From contig JADEZP010000006.1 of the NCBI GenBank assembly GCA_015206805.1, positions 1 through 43,503 of the forward strand: a stretch of 43,503 nt of DNA. Direction: 5' to 3'. The translations under genes were made by a program, and so were the position numbers. Below the pieces are notes generated by a model. That model made no database searches. It was not told the DNA's origin and saw only the letters and a list, made by a program, of their open reading frames with translations. This DNA comes from Quinella sp. 1Q7. GTDB lineage: Bacteria > Bacillota > Negativicutes > Selenomonadales > Selenomonadaceae. This document shows, in pieces, positions 33,584-43,240 of this stretch (the stretch's first letter is position 1; each line of letters starts with the position of its first letter).

Positions 33584-35032
33584 TTACTTGCTTATAAGTT
33601 TCTTGTAGAGTTCGATGTATTCGTGAGCGGAATTTTTCCAGCTGTAGTCGCTATTCATGGCGTTGGAGGAAATTTGCAACCAGACTTCAAACTGCGCATA
33701 AGTCGACAGCGCACGCTTGAGGGCGTACATCATTTCGTGCGCGTTGTAGTTCGAGAACACGAAGCCGTTGCCCTGTTTGGTGTATTTGTCGTATTGCTGA
33801 ACGGTGTCTTTCAAGCCGCCCGTTTCGCGAACGACGGGTGCCGCGCCGTAGCGCATGGCGATAAGCTGACCGATACCGCACGGCTCGTAATTCGACGGCA
33901 TAAGGAAAATATCCGACGACGCGTAAATTCTCTGCGCCAGCTCGTTGGAGAAATAGATATTCGCCGAAACTTTCTGCGGATAACGCCACGCCAAGCCCTT
34001 GAACCAATCTTCGTAGACTTTATCGCCGGTGCCGAGCAGGACGAATTGGAAGTCTTCGTGTTGCAAAAGTTCGTCCATCATGCGCACGACGAGATCGAGA
34101 CCTTTGGCGGCGACGAGGCGAGTAACCATTGAGACAATCGGAATTTTTCTGCCCTGCGGCAAGCCCAAAAGCTCCTGCAGGCGGATTTTGTTTTCGCACT
34201 TCTTGTCGAAGGCGGCGTAAGCGTCGGAGGCGTCGTAGTTGACGAACAAGTTCTTGTCGGTCGCGGGATTGAAGACGGTATAGTCAATGCCGTTGACGAT
34301 GCCGTAGAGGTCGTCTTTGCGGCTGCGAAGGAGTCCGTCGAGGTGTTCGCCGAAATATTCGTATTGAATTTCCTGCGCGTAAGTTTTGCTGACGGTCGAG
34401 ACGTAGTCGGCGTAGATAATGCCGCCCTTCATGAAGTTGACCGCGTCATAAAACTCAAGGTCGCCGTTGTTGAAATATTTCCAGTCCAGACCGAGCACGT
34501 CGCCCATAATGTCTTTGGTGAAGACGCCCTGATATTTGAGGTTGTGAATCGTGTAAAGCGTTTTGATGTTTTCGTAACGTTCGTCGCCCTGATGTTCGAG
34601 CTTGAGCAGGACGGGAACCAATCCCGAATGCCAATCGTTGGCGTTGATAACGTCGGGCCAGAAGTCAATCGCGGGCAAGCAATTCAGAATCGCGCGGCAG
34701 AAGAACGAATAACGCTCCGCGTCGTCGTCATAGCCGTAGAGACCTTCGCGCGCGAAATATTCTTCGTTGTCGACGAAATAATAGGTCACGCCGTCGAGAT
34801 CGTATTTGTCAATGCCGACGTATTTGGTGCGCCACGATACGGGAATTGTCCCGTCAAAGACGTGTTCCATGCCTTCACGATATTTCTCGCCGATTTTGCT
34901 GAACTTCGGGAGGATAACGCGCACATCAACGCCCTGCTCCTTGAGAGCTTTCGGGAGTGAACCTGCCACATCAGCCAAGCCGCCGGTTTTCACGAACGGC
35001 ACCGCTTCCGACGCCACATAAAGAACTTTCAT
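33584..35032 (-). CDS. glgA: Glycogen synthase (ADP-glucose, GT5)
   Basis: Glycosyltransferase that adds glucose from ADP-glucose to the growing alpha-1,4 glucan. 482 residues, the normal bacterial length. The N-terminal KTGGLADVAGSLP (Lys15 binds the donor phosphates) is the family signature; INANDWHS, YTIHNLKYQG, STVSKTYA, GIVNGID and the C-terminal MPSNYEPCGIGQLIAMRYG, whose Glu is the catalytic-type residue of retaining GT-B enzymes, follow in order. The ATG at 35032 has GGAGGGAG upstream. It is the last gene of the glgP-glgB-glgA run, 26 bases after the glgB stop, and is closed by a strong terminator. No defect is visible. Confidence 0.97.
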   Translation of the reverse strand: MKVLYVASEAVPFVKTGGLADVAGSLPKALKEQGVDVRVILPKFSKIGEKYREGMEHVFDGTIPVSWRTKYVGIDKYDLDGVTYYFVDNEEYFAREGLYGYDDDAERYSFFCRAILNCLPAIDFWPDVINANDWHSGLVPVLLKLEHQGDERYENIKTLYTIHNLKYQGVFTKDIMGDVLGLDWKYFNNGDLEFYDAVNFMKGGIIYADYVSTVSKTYAQEIQYEYFGEHLDGLLRSRKDDLYGIVNGIDYTVFNPATDKNLFVNYDASDAYAAFDKKCENKIRLQELLGLPQGRKIPIVSMVTRLVAAKGLDLVVRMMDELLQHEDFQFVLLGTGDKVYEDWFKGLAWRYPQKVSANIYFSNELAQRIYASSDIFLMPSNYEPCGIGQLIAMRYGAAPVVRETGGLKDTVQQYDKYTKQGNGFVFSNYNAHEMMYALKRALSTYAQFEVWLQISSNAMNSDYSWKNSAHEYIELYKKLISK

Positions 35033-35058
35033 ATCAAGAACTCCCTCCTGTATATCTG

Positions 35059-36984
35059 TTATTGTTGAGGAAAATTTTTCGGTTTAACGTCCGCGCCGCG
35101 CTTAAGGAAGATTGTCGCCAGCGGCGGGACTGTCAATGTGATTGAGTGACTGCGGTTGTGCCACGGAAAATCCTCCGTCAAAAGGCGTTTCGCATTGGTG
35201 ACGCCGCTGCCGCCGAATTCCTCCGCGTCCGAATTGAACACTTCGACATACGCGCCGCTTTCGGGCACGCCGATTCGATAGCCTTCGCGGACGTTCGGCG
35301 TGAAGTTGCACACGGCAATAAGATATTCCGCGCTGTCCTCCGCCTTGCGAATAAACGACACGATACTGTTGTCGTTGTCGTTGCAGTCAATCCATTGGAA
35401 GCCGTTCCAATCGAAGTCGACTTGCCAGAGCGATTTGTTGTCCAGATAAAATTTGTTCAGTGCCCGCGAGTAGGCTTGCATTTGCGTGTGCTTTTCGTAT
35501 TGTTCGACGAGGTGCCAATCCAAGCTGTCGTTTTCGTTCCATTCGATGAATTGACCGAATTCGCCGCCCATGAACAAAAGTTTCTTGCCGGGGTGCGCCA
35601 TCCAATAGCCGAAGAAACATCTTAAGCCCGCAAACTTTTGCCAATAATCGCCGGGCATTTTTTCAATCAGCGACCGCTTGCCGTGAACAACTTCGTCGTG
35701 GCTTAGCGGCAGGATAAAATTTTCCGCGAAGGCGTACATGAACGAGAACGTAACTTTGTCGTGATTCCACTTGCGATAAATCGGGTCAAGGCTCACGTAG
35801 TCGAGCATGTCGTTCATCCAGCCCATATTCCATTTGTAGTTGAAGCCCATGCCGCCCATGTAGACGGGCTTGGAAATCAGCGGCCATGAGGTTGACTCTT
35901 CCGCCATCATCAATGCTTGCGGATTGTACTTGAATACAGTTTCGTTGAGCTTTTTAAGGAACTCGACCGCCTCAAGGTTGCCCGTGTCGCCGTAGCGATT
36001 TGGAGTCCACTCCCCGTCTTCGCGACCGAAATTAAGATACAACATATTTGCGACGCCGTCAATCCTTAAGCCGTCGATATGGAACTCCTCGAACCAAAAC
36101 AGCGCGTTGGAAATAAGGAAGCTTTGAACTTCCGTGCGCCCGTAGTCGAAATTGAGCGTGCCCCAGCCGCGATTTTCGGACAGTTGCGGATTGTCGGATT
36201 CGTAAAGATTTGTGCCGTCGAATTCGCGCAAACCGTGCGTGTCCTTGCAAAAGTGACCGGGCACCCAATCCATAATGACGCCGATGTTATTTTTGTGCGC
36301 GGTCTCGACAAGATAGCGGAAGTCGTTCGGCTCACCGTAGCGGCTCGTGACGGCATAGTAGCCCGTCGTCTGATAGCCCCACGAATTATCCAGCGGGTGC
36401 TCCGTAAGCGGCATGAACTCAATATGCGTGTAGTTCATTTCCTTGACGTAGGCAATGAGCGCGTCGGCAAGTTCGCGGTAGCTCAAATAATCCTTGCCGT
36501 TGCGACGCCATGAGCCCGCGTGCACTTCGTAAATCAGCATCGGGTGCGAGTAGGAGGATTGACGTTTCTTGCGCGTCTGCCACGCATCATCCGTCCACGT
36601 GTAATTTTCCAAGTCGTAGAGTTTCGACGCGGTGTTGGGACGTTTTTCCGCCCAAAAGCCGTAAGGGTCATCCTTGAGCACGTGCGGTCCGCCGAATTGC
36701 GACTGAATTGCGTATTTGTAGATGTCGCCCGACTTTAAGCCCGTGATGAACGTTTCCCACGTTTCGCCGTCGTCAAGGCGAATCATGCGATTGACGCGAT
36801 TGTCCCAGTTGTTGAAGTCGCCGACGACGCTGACGGATTTGGCGTGCGGAGCCCATACGGAGAATCGGACGCCCTTTTGCCCGTCGCGTTCGGTGAAGTG
36901 AGCACCCAGAATTTCATACGCGCGATAGTTCGTGCCTTGGTGGAAAAGATACAGACTGTATTCATTGATGGCGGATGTCTTCAC
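35059..36984 (-). CDS. glgB: 1,4-alpha-glucan branching enzyme (GH13)
   Basis: Makes the alpha-1,6 branches of glycogen by cutting and transferring alpha-1,4 chains. 641 residues. An N-terminal CBM48-type domain (residues ~25-115, VRFSVWAPHAKSVSVVGDFN) is followed by the GH13 barrel. Catalytic residues are in DGLRIDGVANML (nucleophile Asp309), MAEEST (acid/base Glu, ~362) and LPLSHDEVVHG (Asp430). FMGGEFGQFIEWNE and a beta-sandwich C-terminus complete it. The start is GTG at 36984, eight bases after AAGGAGG. It lies 30 bases after glgP and 26 before glgA, clearly one operon. The short N-terminus means it lacks the extra N-domain of the longer enterobacterial type. Confidence 0.97.
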   Translation of the reverse strand: MKTSAINEYSLYLFHQGTNYRAYEILGAHFTERDGQKGVRFSVWAPHAKSVSVVGDFNNWDNRVNRMIRLDDGETWETFITGLKSGDIYKYAIQSQFGGPHVLKDDPYGFWAEKRPNTASKLYDLENYTWTDDAWQTRKKRQSSYSHPMLIYEVHAGSWRRNGKDYLSYRELADALIAYVKEMNYTHIEFMPLTEHPLDNSWGYQTTGYYAVTSRYGEPNDFRYLVETAHKNNIGVIMDWVPGHFCKDTHGLREFDGTNLYESDNPQLSENRGWGTLNFDYGRTEVQSFLISNALFWFEEFHIDGLRIDGVANMLYLNFGREDGEWTPNRYGDTGNLEAVEFLKKLNETVFKYNPQALMMAEESTSWPLISKPVYMGGMGFNYKWNMGWMNDMLDYVSLDPIYRKWNHDKVTFSFMYAFAENFILPLSHDEVVHGKRSLIEKMPGDYWQKFAGLRCFFGYWMAHPGKKLLFMGGEFGQFIEWNENDSLDWHLVEQYEKHTQMQAYSRALNKFYLDNKSLWQVDFDWNGFQWIDCNDNDNSIVSFIRKAEDSAEYLIAVCNFTPNVREGYRIGVPESGAYVEVFNSDAEEFGGSGVTNAKRLLTEDFPWHNRSHSITLTVPPLATIFLKRGADVKPKNFPQQ

Positions 36985-37014
36985 GAATCAAGCCTCCTTC
37001 CCGCTGACAACGTG

Positions 37015-39480
37015 TCATTGAATTTTGCAGGGCTTGATGTTCCAAATTTCAGCGGCGTATTCGTCAATCGTCCTGTCTGAAGAGAATCTGCCGGAGTTGG
37101 CGATATTCATTGCCGCCGAACGGAGCCAACCCATACGGTCGGCGTAGCGTGCGTAAATTTCGCTGTGGGCGTCGATGTAGGCGTTGAAGTCCTTCAAGAT
37201 AAAGAATTCGTCGTTGCCCTGAATGAGATAGTCGCGAATCGAATGGAAGTTGCCGTAGGTGCCGTCGGTGAGTCTGTCGACGACCAGTCGCGCGTTGGGA
37301 TTTGAAGTGTATTCGTTCCATGCGCTGTAAGTACCATTTTCGTAATAGGCAAGCACTTCTCCTGCTTTGAGCCCGAAAATAACGATATTTTCGTCGCCGA
37401 CAGCTTCGCGGATTTCGACGTTCGCGCCGTCAAGGGTGCCGAGTGTTATCGCGCCGTTCATCATGAATTTCATGTTGCCGGTGCCGGAGGCTTCTTTACT
37501 GGCGGTGGAGATTTGTTCGGAGACGTCGGCGGCGGGGTAGACGATTTCGCCGATTGAGACGCCGAAATTTTCGATGAAGACGACCTTCAAGCGGTTGTCG
37601 ATTGTCGGGTCGTTGTTGATTTTGTCGGCAAGGGCGTTAATCAGACGAATCGTTTCCTTGGCGATGTAGTAGCCCGCCGCCGCCTTGCCGCCGAATAAAT
37701 ACGTCGTCGGGAGCGGCTTATAACTTGGGTCGTTCTTTAGTTTATCGTATTGCCAGATGATATGCAACGCGTTCATGAGCTGACGTTTGTAGGAGTGAAT
37801 ACGCTTGACTTGAATATCAAAAATCGTCGTCGGGTCAAGCTCAATGCCCTGATGTTTCTTGATAAAGTCGGCAAGTGCGGTTTTACGAATCAGCTTGATT
37901 TCGTCGAGTTCCTTAAGAACTTTGCGGTCGTCGACAGATTCATTGAACAGGTCGAGTTGTTCGGGGTGACGGTGCCAAACGCGACTGCGAATCGTCCTGT
38001 CGATAAGGTCGGCAAGTTCGGGATTCGCGCCCATAAGCCAGCGACGGTGCGTAATGCCGTTGGTTTTGTTGTTGAACATGCGCGGCCAATACTCGTAAAA
38101 GTCGTGGAGCGTCGTAGATTTGAGAATATCGCTGTGAATTCGTGCGACGCCGTTGACGCTGTGTGAGCCGACGATAGCAAGGCGTGCCATGTGAACTTCG
38201 CCGCCCTCGATAATCGACATTGCGCGGAGCTTTTCGACGTTGTTCGGATAACGCGCCTTGACGTATTCGAGATGGCGACGGTTGACCTCTTCAATTACCA
38301 TGTAAATGCGCGGCAGTAAAGTTTTGAACATATCGACGGGCCAACGTTCCAAAGCTTCGGGCATAATCGTGTGATTCGTGTAGGCGACGACGCCGCGAGT
38401 TATCGTCCACGCCTCGTTCCACTCCAGACTGTGCTCGTCGACCAAAATACGCATGAGTTCGGCGACGCAAAGTGCGGGGTGAGTGTCGTTGATGTGAATT
38501 GCGATTTTCTTGTCGAGTTCGCGGACATTGCCGCCAGTGCGCACGAAATGACGGATAATGCTTTGCGTACCCGCCGATACCAAAAAGTATTCCTGAATCA
38601 AGCGCATACGCTTGCCTTCGTTGGAGCTGTCGTCGGGATAAAGATATTCAGTGATACTTTCGACGAATTGGCGGTACTCGTTCTTTTGGCGCATCTGTTC
38701 ATGCGTCAACATGCCGTAATCGCTGAAGTCGCGGTTGACTTCGGCATTCCACAGCCGCAACGTATTGACGGTTTTGTTATGGTAGCCGACAATCGGCACG
38801 TCGTAAGGAACAGCCATAACAGTCATTGCGTTTTCGTGAACAAGCTTAAGACTGCCGTCGGGTTGCTCCTTCATGTAGGCGTTGCCGTTGAATTTGACGT
38901 TGATTGACTTGTCGGGCTTGCGATATTCCCAGGCAAAGCCGTCGCGCAACCAGTTATCGGGAATTTCGACCTGCTGACCGCGAATAATCTTCTGCTCAAA
39001 AAGTCCGTATTGATAGCGGATACTGCAACCGTGACCCGGCAATCTGTGAGCGGCAAGCGAATCGATAAAGCACGCCGCAAGTCGTCCCAAACCGCCGTTG
39101 CCCAAACCTGCGTCGGGCTCTTCTTCGTAAATGTCGTCAAGATTGAGGTCGAGATCTTCGAGCACTTCACGGAACGCGTCGTCAATGCCGAGGTTAATCA
39201 AGTTCGCTTTGAGCAATCGTCCCATCAAAAATTCAATCGAGAAATAATAAACCTGCTTTTCTTGACGATCCATGTAAGCGCGGTTGGTTTTAATCCAGTT
39301 TTCGGAGATGACTTGCTTGGCAACCGCCGCTACCGTTTTGTAAATTTCGTTCATCGGCAGTTCGTGAATGTCGCGCCCGAACATGATATGCGCCGAGCTG
39401 ATGAAACGTGCCTTGAGCGACTCTTTGAGTTTCTCGTACTCTTTGCTGTGCGCTACCTTCCTGTCTGTATCTTTTGCCAA
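37015..39480 (-). CDS. glgP: Glycogen/starch phosphorylase (GT35)
   Basis: Releases glucose-1-phosphate from glycogen chain ends using pyridoxal phosphate. 821 residues, normal for the family. Family signatures are GLGNGGLGRLAACF (N-terminal), AIHINDTHPALCVAELMR and HVKRIHSYKRQ-like IQVKRIHSYKRQLMNAL. The PLP lysine motif is EASGTGNMKFMMNGA, followed by TLDGANVEI. The start is TTG at 39480, eight bases after AAGGGAGGA. It is the first gene of the glgP-glgB-glgA operon, with a probable promoter at 39536-39564. Putting the degrading enzyme in the same transcript as synthase and branching enzyme suggests turnover is set by allosteric control rather than by transcription (inference). Confidence 0.97.
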   Translation of the reverse strand: MAKDTDRKVAHSKEYEKLKESLKARFISSAHIMFGRDIHELPMNEIYKTVAAVAKQVISENWIKTNRAYMDRQEKQVYYFSIEFLMGRLLKANLINLGIDDAFREVLEDLDLNLDDIYEEEPDAGLGNGGLGRLAACFIDSLAAHRLPGHGCSIRYQYGLFEQKIIRGQQVEIPDNWLRDGFAWEYRKPDKSINVKFNGNAYMKEQPDGSLKLVHENAMTVMAVPYDVPIVGYHNKTVNTLRLWNAEVNRDFSDYGMLTHEQMRQKNEYRQFVESITEYLYPDDSSNEGKRMRLIQEYFLVSAGTQSIIRHFVRTGGNVRELDKKIAIHINDTHPALCVAELMRILVDEHSLEWNEAWTITRGVVAYTNHTIMPEALERWPVDMFKTLLPRIYMVIEEVNRRHLEYVKARYPNNVEKLRAMSIIEGGEVHMARLAIVGSHSVNGVARIHSDILKSTTLHDFYEYWPRMFNNKTNGITHRRWLMGANPELADLIDRTIRSRVWHRHPEQLDLFNESVDDRKVLKELDEIKLIRKTALADFIKKHQGIELDPTTIFDIQVKRIHSYKRQLMNALHIIWQYDKLKNDPSYKPLPTTYLFGGKAAAGYYIAKETIRLINALADKINNDPTIDNRLKVVFIENFGVSIGEIVYPAADVSEQISTASKEASGTGNMKFMMNGAITLGTLDGANVEIREAVGDENIVIFGLKAGEVLAYYENGTYSAWNEYTSNPNARLVVDRLTDGTYGNFHSIRDYLIQGNDEFFILKDFNAYIDAHSEIYARYADRMGWLRSAAMNIANSGRFSSDRTIDEYAAEIWNIKPCKIQ

Positions 39481-39535
39481 GTGAATTCCTCCCTTTGCTG
39501 CCGTTTTTGGTGGAGATAGAATTTAATTCGCCGTC

Positions 39536-39564
39536 ATTTTATCAAACGCGGCAACGGTTGGCAA
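39536..39564 (-). promoter_or_regulatory. Probable promoter of glgP-glgB-glgA
   Basis: TTGCCA (39559-39564), 17 bases, TAAAAT (39536-39541), with about 55 bases of leader before the glgP start. Confidence 0.65.
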
Positions 39565-39588
39565 CAATCAGTGCCCTGTCGCACGAAC

Positions 39589-39636
39589 GGCGGATTTCTA
39601 CGCACGGGCAAAAATTCCCGCAGGTAAAAATCCGCC
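39589..39636. other. Large imperfect hairpin between glgD and glgP
   Basis: Arms of 13 bases (39589-39601 and 39624-39636) pair with one mismatch, and inner GGGC/GCCC-type bases extend the fold. There is no T-run on the minus strand, so it is not a classical terminator for glgD. It lies just upstream of the glgP promoter. It could attenuate read-through from glgCD or protect the glgCD 3' end. Confidence 0.5.
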
Positions 39637-39667
39637 GCAGACAGTTCACAGATTAAGGCTCAACGAA

Positions 39668-40777
39668 TTAGATTCTTGCGTTTTTGGTGACGATGTAAGG
39701 ATAATTCTCCGCGCCCTTGAGCCAACGATTTTTGGTGATGATGACGTTTTTGTCGGCGATGATGGATTCGACGCGAGCACCTTCCTGAACGTCGCAACGT
39801 TGCATAAGGATTGAGTCGCGGACGACTGCACCTTTGCCGACAGTGACGCCGCGGAAGATTATGGAGTTTTCGACGGTGCCGCGAATTTCACAGCCGTTGG
39901 CGACGAGGGAATTTTTGACGGAGGCAGTTTCTTTGTACTGAACGGGAACTTCGTCCTTGACCTTCGTGAAGATCGGGCGGTCGGGATTCATGAAGAGTTC
40001 TTCCCAGATATCGGGGTTGAGGCAGTCTTTGTTGGCGGCGTAGTAGCTCATTGTGGAGTTGATATGCGCGACGTAGCCTTTGTGATAGAACGCGCTGATT
40101 TTGAATTCGTGAGCATGACGAATCAGACCGTCAAGCAGGAAGTCTTGACCGCCGCGTTCGTAGGTTGTGCGGACGATGTAAGCGAACGTCGGTACGGGCA
40201 TGAGGTACGCGCCCATAACGTCTTTTTGACCGGCTTTGAGCGCAGGAACTTCGGCGAGGTCGGTGACGATACCGTTGGTGGAAGTTTCGATAAGAACGGA
40301 TTTGCCGTCGCGATCTTCCTTAGCTTTTGTGTAAACCATTGTAATATCCGCGCCGCTGTCTTTATGGAATTTGAGCACGTCTTTGAAGTCGATGTTGTAA
40401 ATGTAGCTTGCGTTGGAGAGAAGAACGTATTGTTTGCCGCTAAGTTCGGCGAAGTCGAGGTTTGCGTAAATGTCTTTGAGGTCGCCTTTGCGGGAGTCGT
40501 TATCGGGCAATGCGGCGGGCAGATACGTCAAACCGTCGCGGCGACGAGCGAGATCCCAATCTTTACCGGAGCGGATGTGGTCGAGAACGGCGCGCGAGAA
40601 ATCGGGCAACATAAGTCCGACGATGCTCATGCCGGAATTGACCATGTTGGAGAGAGCGAAGTCGACTAAGCGATAACGACCCGCGAAGGGCAAGGCTTCG
40701 ACGGCACGCGTGGCAGCGAGTTCGCGAATGAGCGAGTTGCCTTCCTGAAGATTAATAATACCGACTACGTTTTTCAA
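39668..40777 (-). CDS. glgD: GlgD, regulatory subunit of ADP-glucose pyrophosphorylase
   Basis: Paralogue of GlgC that in Firmicutes forms a hetero-oligomer with GlgC and tunes its activity while having little catalysis of its own. 369 residues, nucleotidyltransferase fold plus C-terminal left-handed beta-helix (hexapeptide-like SLVANGCEIRG, SIIFRGVTVGKGAVV, SIIADKNVII). The N-terminal glycine loop GGxGxRL of active enzymes is replaced by INLQEGNSLI, and the SGDHIY of GlgC is SNASYIY here, so the metal-binding Asp is missing. The start is TTG at 40777, nine bases after GGAGG. The glgC stop is 18 bases upstream, so the two subunits are made from one message. Confidence 0.93.
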   Translation of the reverse strand: MKNVVGIINLQEGNSLIRELAATRAVEALPFAGRYRLVDFALSNMVNSGMSIVGLMLPDFSRAVLDHIRSGKDWDLARRRDGLTYLPAALPDNDSRKGDLKDIYANLDFAELSGKQYVLLSNASYIYNIDFKDVLKFHKDSGADITMVYTKAKEDRDGKSVLIETSTNGIVTDLAEVPALKAGQKDVMGAYLMPVPTFAYIVRTTYERGGQDFLLDGLIRHAHEFKISAFYHKGYVAHINSTMSYYAANKDCLNPDIWEELFMNPDRPIFTKVKDEVPVQYKETASVKNSLVANGCEIRGTVENSIIFRGVTVGKGAVVRDSILMQRCDVQEGARVESIIADKNVIITKNRWLKGAENYPYIVTKNARI

Positions 40778-40795
40778 AATAGAACACCTCCTAAA

Positions 40796-41929
40796 TCACG
40801 CGTTGACGATTGCGCCTTCGGGGACGACGGTAATTTCGCCGAGTTTGCCTTCGACGTGAGCACCGGCTTTGATGACGGCGTCTTGAGCAATGATGGCGTA
40901 ATTGACGACGGCACCTTCTTCAATGACGGCGGACGGCAGGATAACGGAGTTGGTGACTTTAGCACCCTTGCCGACGCGGACGCCTTGGAAGATAACGGAT
41001 TTGTCAACGTCGCCTTCGACCTTCGCGCCTTCGTTAATCATGGATTGTTTGACGGAGGCATACGGTCCGACGAATTGCGGCGGGAGCGACGGATTGGACG
41101 AATAAACTTTTTGGTCGCCTTTGAGGTCGAAGGGCGGCTGATCTTGCAACAAGTCCATGTTCGCCTGCCAGAGCGATTCGATAGTGCCGACGTCCTTCCA
41201 GTAGCCTTCGAACGCGTAGGAGAACATGCGAGCACCGTCGGCGAGCATTTTGGGAATTAAGTCGTTGCCGAAGTCGTGAGTGGAGTTCTCGTTGACGCCG
41301 TCTTCTTCGAGGTAGCGTTTGAGGAACGGTTTCGAGAAAATGTAGATACCCATAGACGCGAGGTTCGATTTAGGTTCTTTAGGTTTTTCTTGGAATTCGG
41401 TAATGCGGCCGGTCTCTTTATCGGTGACCATAATGCCGAAACGCGGAGCTTCTTCCCACGGGACTTCAAAGACGCCGATGGTGATGTCGGCATTGTTCAT
41501 TTTGTGAGCTTGCAACATCCAGCTGTAGTCCATTGTGTAGATATGGTCGCCCGACAGAATGAGCACGTAGTCGGGGTCAGCGAGGTCGATGAAGTTGAGG
41601 TTTTGGTAAATGGCGTCGGCGGTGCCGCGATACCAATCGGCACCTTTTTCGCGAGCGTAGGGCGGGAGAATGAAAACGCCGCCGCCGGTACGGTCGAGGT
41701 CCCACGAGGAGCCGGAACCGAGGTAGTTATGAAGTTCGAGCGGCTTGTATTGAGTAAGCACGCCGACTTTTTCGATGCCTGAATTAGCGCAATTGGAAAG
41801 CGGGAAGTCGATGATGCGATACTTTCCGCCGAATGGCACTGCGGGCTTGGCCACGGTCTTCGTGAGAGCCTTGAGGCGGCTGCCCTGCCCTCCTGCCAGT
41901 ATCATTGCCAAGCACTCTGTCTTTCTCAT
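40796..41929 (-). CDS. glgC: Glucose-1-phosphate adenylyltransferase, catalytic subunit
   Basis: Makes ADP-glucose from ATP and glucose-1-phosphate, the committed step of glycogen synthesis. 377 residues. The catalytic loop [55 protein letters not shown] and [12 protein letters not shown] are all intact. The C-terminal part is a left-handed beta-helix ([30 protein letters not shown]). The ATG at 41929 has a GGGGGG-type site eight bases upstream. It is the first gene of the cluster. The enzyme is normally activated by sugar phosphates; with GlgD next to it, control is probably through the hetero-oligomer. Confidence 0.97.
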   Translation of the reverse strand: MRKTECLAMILAGGQGSRLKALTKTVAKPAVPFGGKYRIIDFPLSNCANSGIEKVGVLTQYKPLELHNYLGSGSSWDLDRTGGGVFILPPYAREKGADWYRGTADAIYQNLNFIDLADPDYVLILSGDHIYTMDYSWMLQAHKMNNADITIGVFEVPWEEAPRFGIMVTDKETGRITEFQEKPKEPKSNLASMGIYIFSKPFLKRYLEEDGVNENSTHDFGNDLIPKMLADGARMFSYAFEGYWKDVGTIESLWQANMDLLQDQPPFDLKGDQKVYSSNPSLPPQFVGPYASVKQSMINEGAKVEGDVDKSVIFQGVRVGKGAKVTNSVILPSAVIEEGAVVNYAIIAQDAVIKAGAHVEGKLGEITVVPEGAIVNA

Positions 41930-42116
41930 AGAATGATCCCCCCTGAACGAAATACAATCTCCTATGCCTCCGAAACTTCCGAAGTAATTGACGGTCGCTT
42001 CATTAGCTAGGCAGTTCTACGCGGGGCAACTTTTTCCTGCCGAAAATTTCAGAAAAAATTTTATTTGCACATGTATTTTCGCTGAAAAAATTTATCTGCC
42101 GAACACTCCGCCGCAA
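41930..42116 (-). other. AT-rich leader upstream of glgC
   Basis: No gene is visible. The minus strand holds two copies of AAATTTTTTC(A/T)G about 40 bases apart, and several weak -10-like words (TAAATT, GCTAAT), but no convincing -35/-10 pair. The glgC promoter must lie here because a terminator closes the upstream gene. Confidence 0.4.
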
Positions 42117-42149
42117 CGAAAAATCCCCCGTCGCATTTGACGGGGGATT
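42117..42149 (-). terminator. Terminator of the glycosyltransferase gene
   Basis: Perfect 11-bp stem AATCCCCCGTC / GACGGGGGATT with a 6-base loop, followed on the minus strand by TTTT, about 30 bases after the stop codon. Confidence 0.88.
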
Positions 42150-42177
42150 GAATTTGTCAACGTGACGAATTGTCGTT

Positions 42178-43240
42178 TCACATTGCTTGAATGAACGGTT
42201 TCGTATTGAACGAGCCGCCGTTTGCTTCGGAAAAATAATACCAACCTTTCATGTAATCTTTATTGTCGACGAAGCCTTCTTTTGTCAGTAAATTGAATGG
42301 AAAAGGTTTTTTCATAAATTCCGGTGTCATGATGAAGAAGACGTATTTGCCTTTAAGCATTCTCATGGTTTCGAGCAATTTTTGAAGAGACAGTTCGTTT
42401 TCGGCAAGAATGATTAATTCGTCGTCACGTATCGAAAAGATTTTTTTTACGGAGTCAAGCTTTTTGGGATCTACGAAAAAACCGCGCGATTTACCCATGA
42501 TTCTTTTGTAAAAAAGCAATCTGGCGTCCATTAAATTGTTGCGAAGTTTTCGGAAGCTGTCACAAAGTCTGCCGATTGAATCCACGTCAAACCACGGCGT
42601 TCTAATGAAATAGCTCATCCACATTCGGTTAAAAGGGTCACTCATATCAATTCCGAGTCCACGTACAGAATCGTTATGACTGCAATGATAAATCATCGGT
42701 TTTATTTGAGTTTCCTTGGCATGCCGAGCCCATTTAATCAATCGATTGAATTTTACCGGCAAATGTAAAGCGCGTGTCGAAAAGCAATAATTTAAAACAT
42801 CTTGATCGGGCATACTGTCGTAGTAATCGCCGATAAATTTTATTCCGTTCAGGAGATTTTCTTCTTCATTACGCAGGACGTTTAAATTCATCATCAACAC
42901 GCCGGAATTGAAATAATTTTCAGGCTTGACAAAACCATCGTCACTAAGTACGGTTTTACCGGAACTGCCATTCAAACAATTTGGAACTACGGCAAGCACG
43001 TTATCTCCCAATTCGTATTGCCACAATTCGTTGATGTCGAGATTGACGATAATGTCCGAATCGAGGTAAATGGCTTTTTCAATTTCTTGCGAAAGAACAT
43101 GCGGAATAAAAAATCGATAGAACATGGCGACCGTGAAACGAGTTTTATCGGCTTTTGGAAATGATTGCATTATATTTTTTATTCTGTCCGCGCACAATTC
43201 TTCGACATTGTAAGAACGTGTGTTCACATCAAAAAAGTGA
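42178..43240 (-). pseudogene. Glycosyltransferase family 8 gene, 5' end removed by an IS
   Basis: Sugar transferase of family GT8, the type that decorates lipopolysaccharide or other surface glycans. Visible are MFYRFFIPHVL, the metal-binding YLDSDIIV (DxD) followed by DINELWQYEL, YFNSGVLMMNL, DQDVLNYCF and a YHCSHND segment near the usual C-terminal His motif. A C-terminal ~90-residue extension (DDELIILAENELSLQKLLETM) is of unknown role. GT8 proteins normally start with ~80 residues holding the first nucleotide-binding strand (VFASDDNY-type). These are missing: the open frame upstream of about FFDVN is only the antisense of a transposase gene. Base composition is AT-richer than the glycogen genes, suggesting transfer. 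The open frame runs to 43362, but a start there would be inside the IS. Confidence 0.78.
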
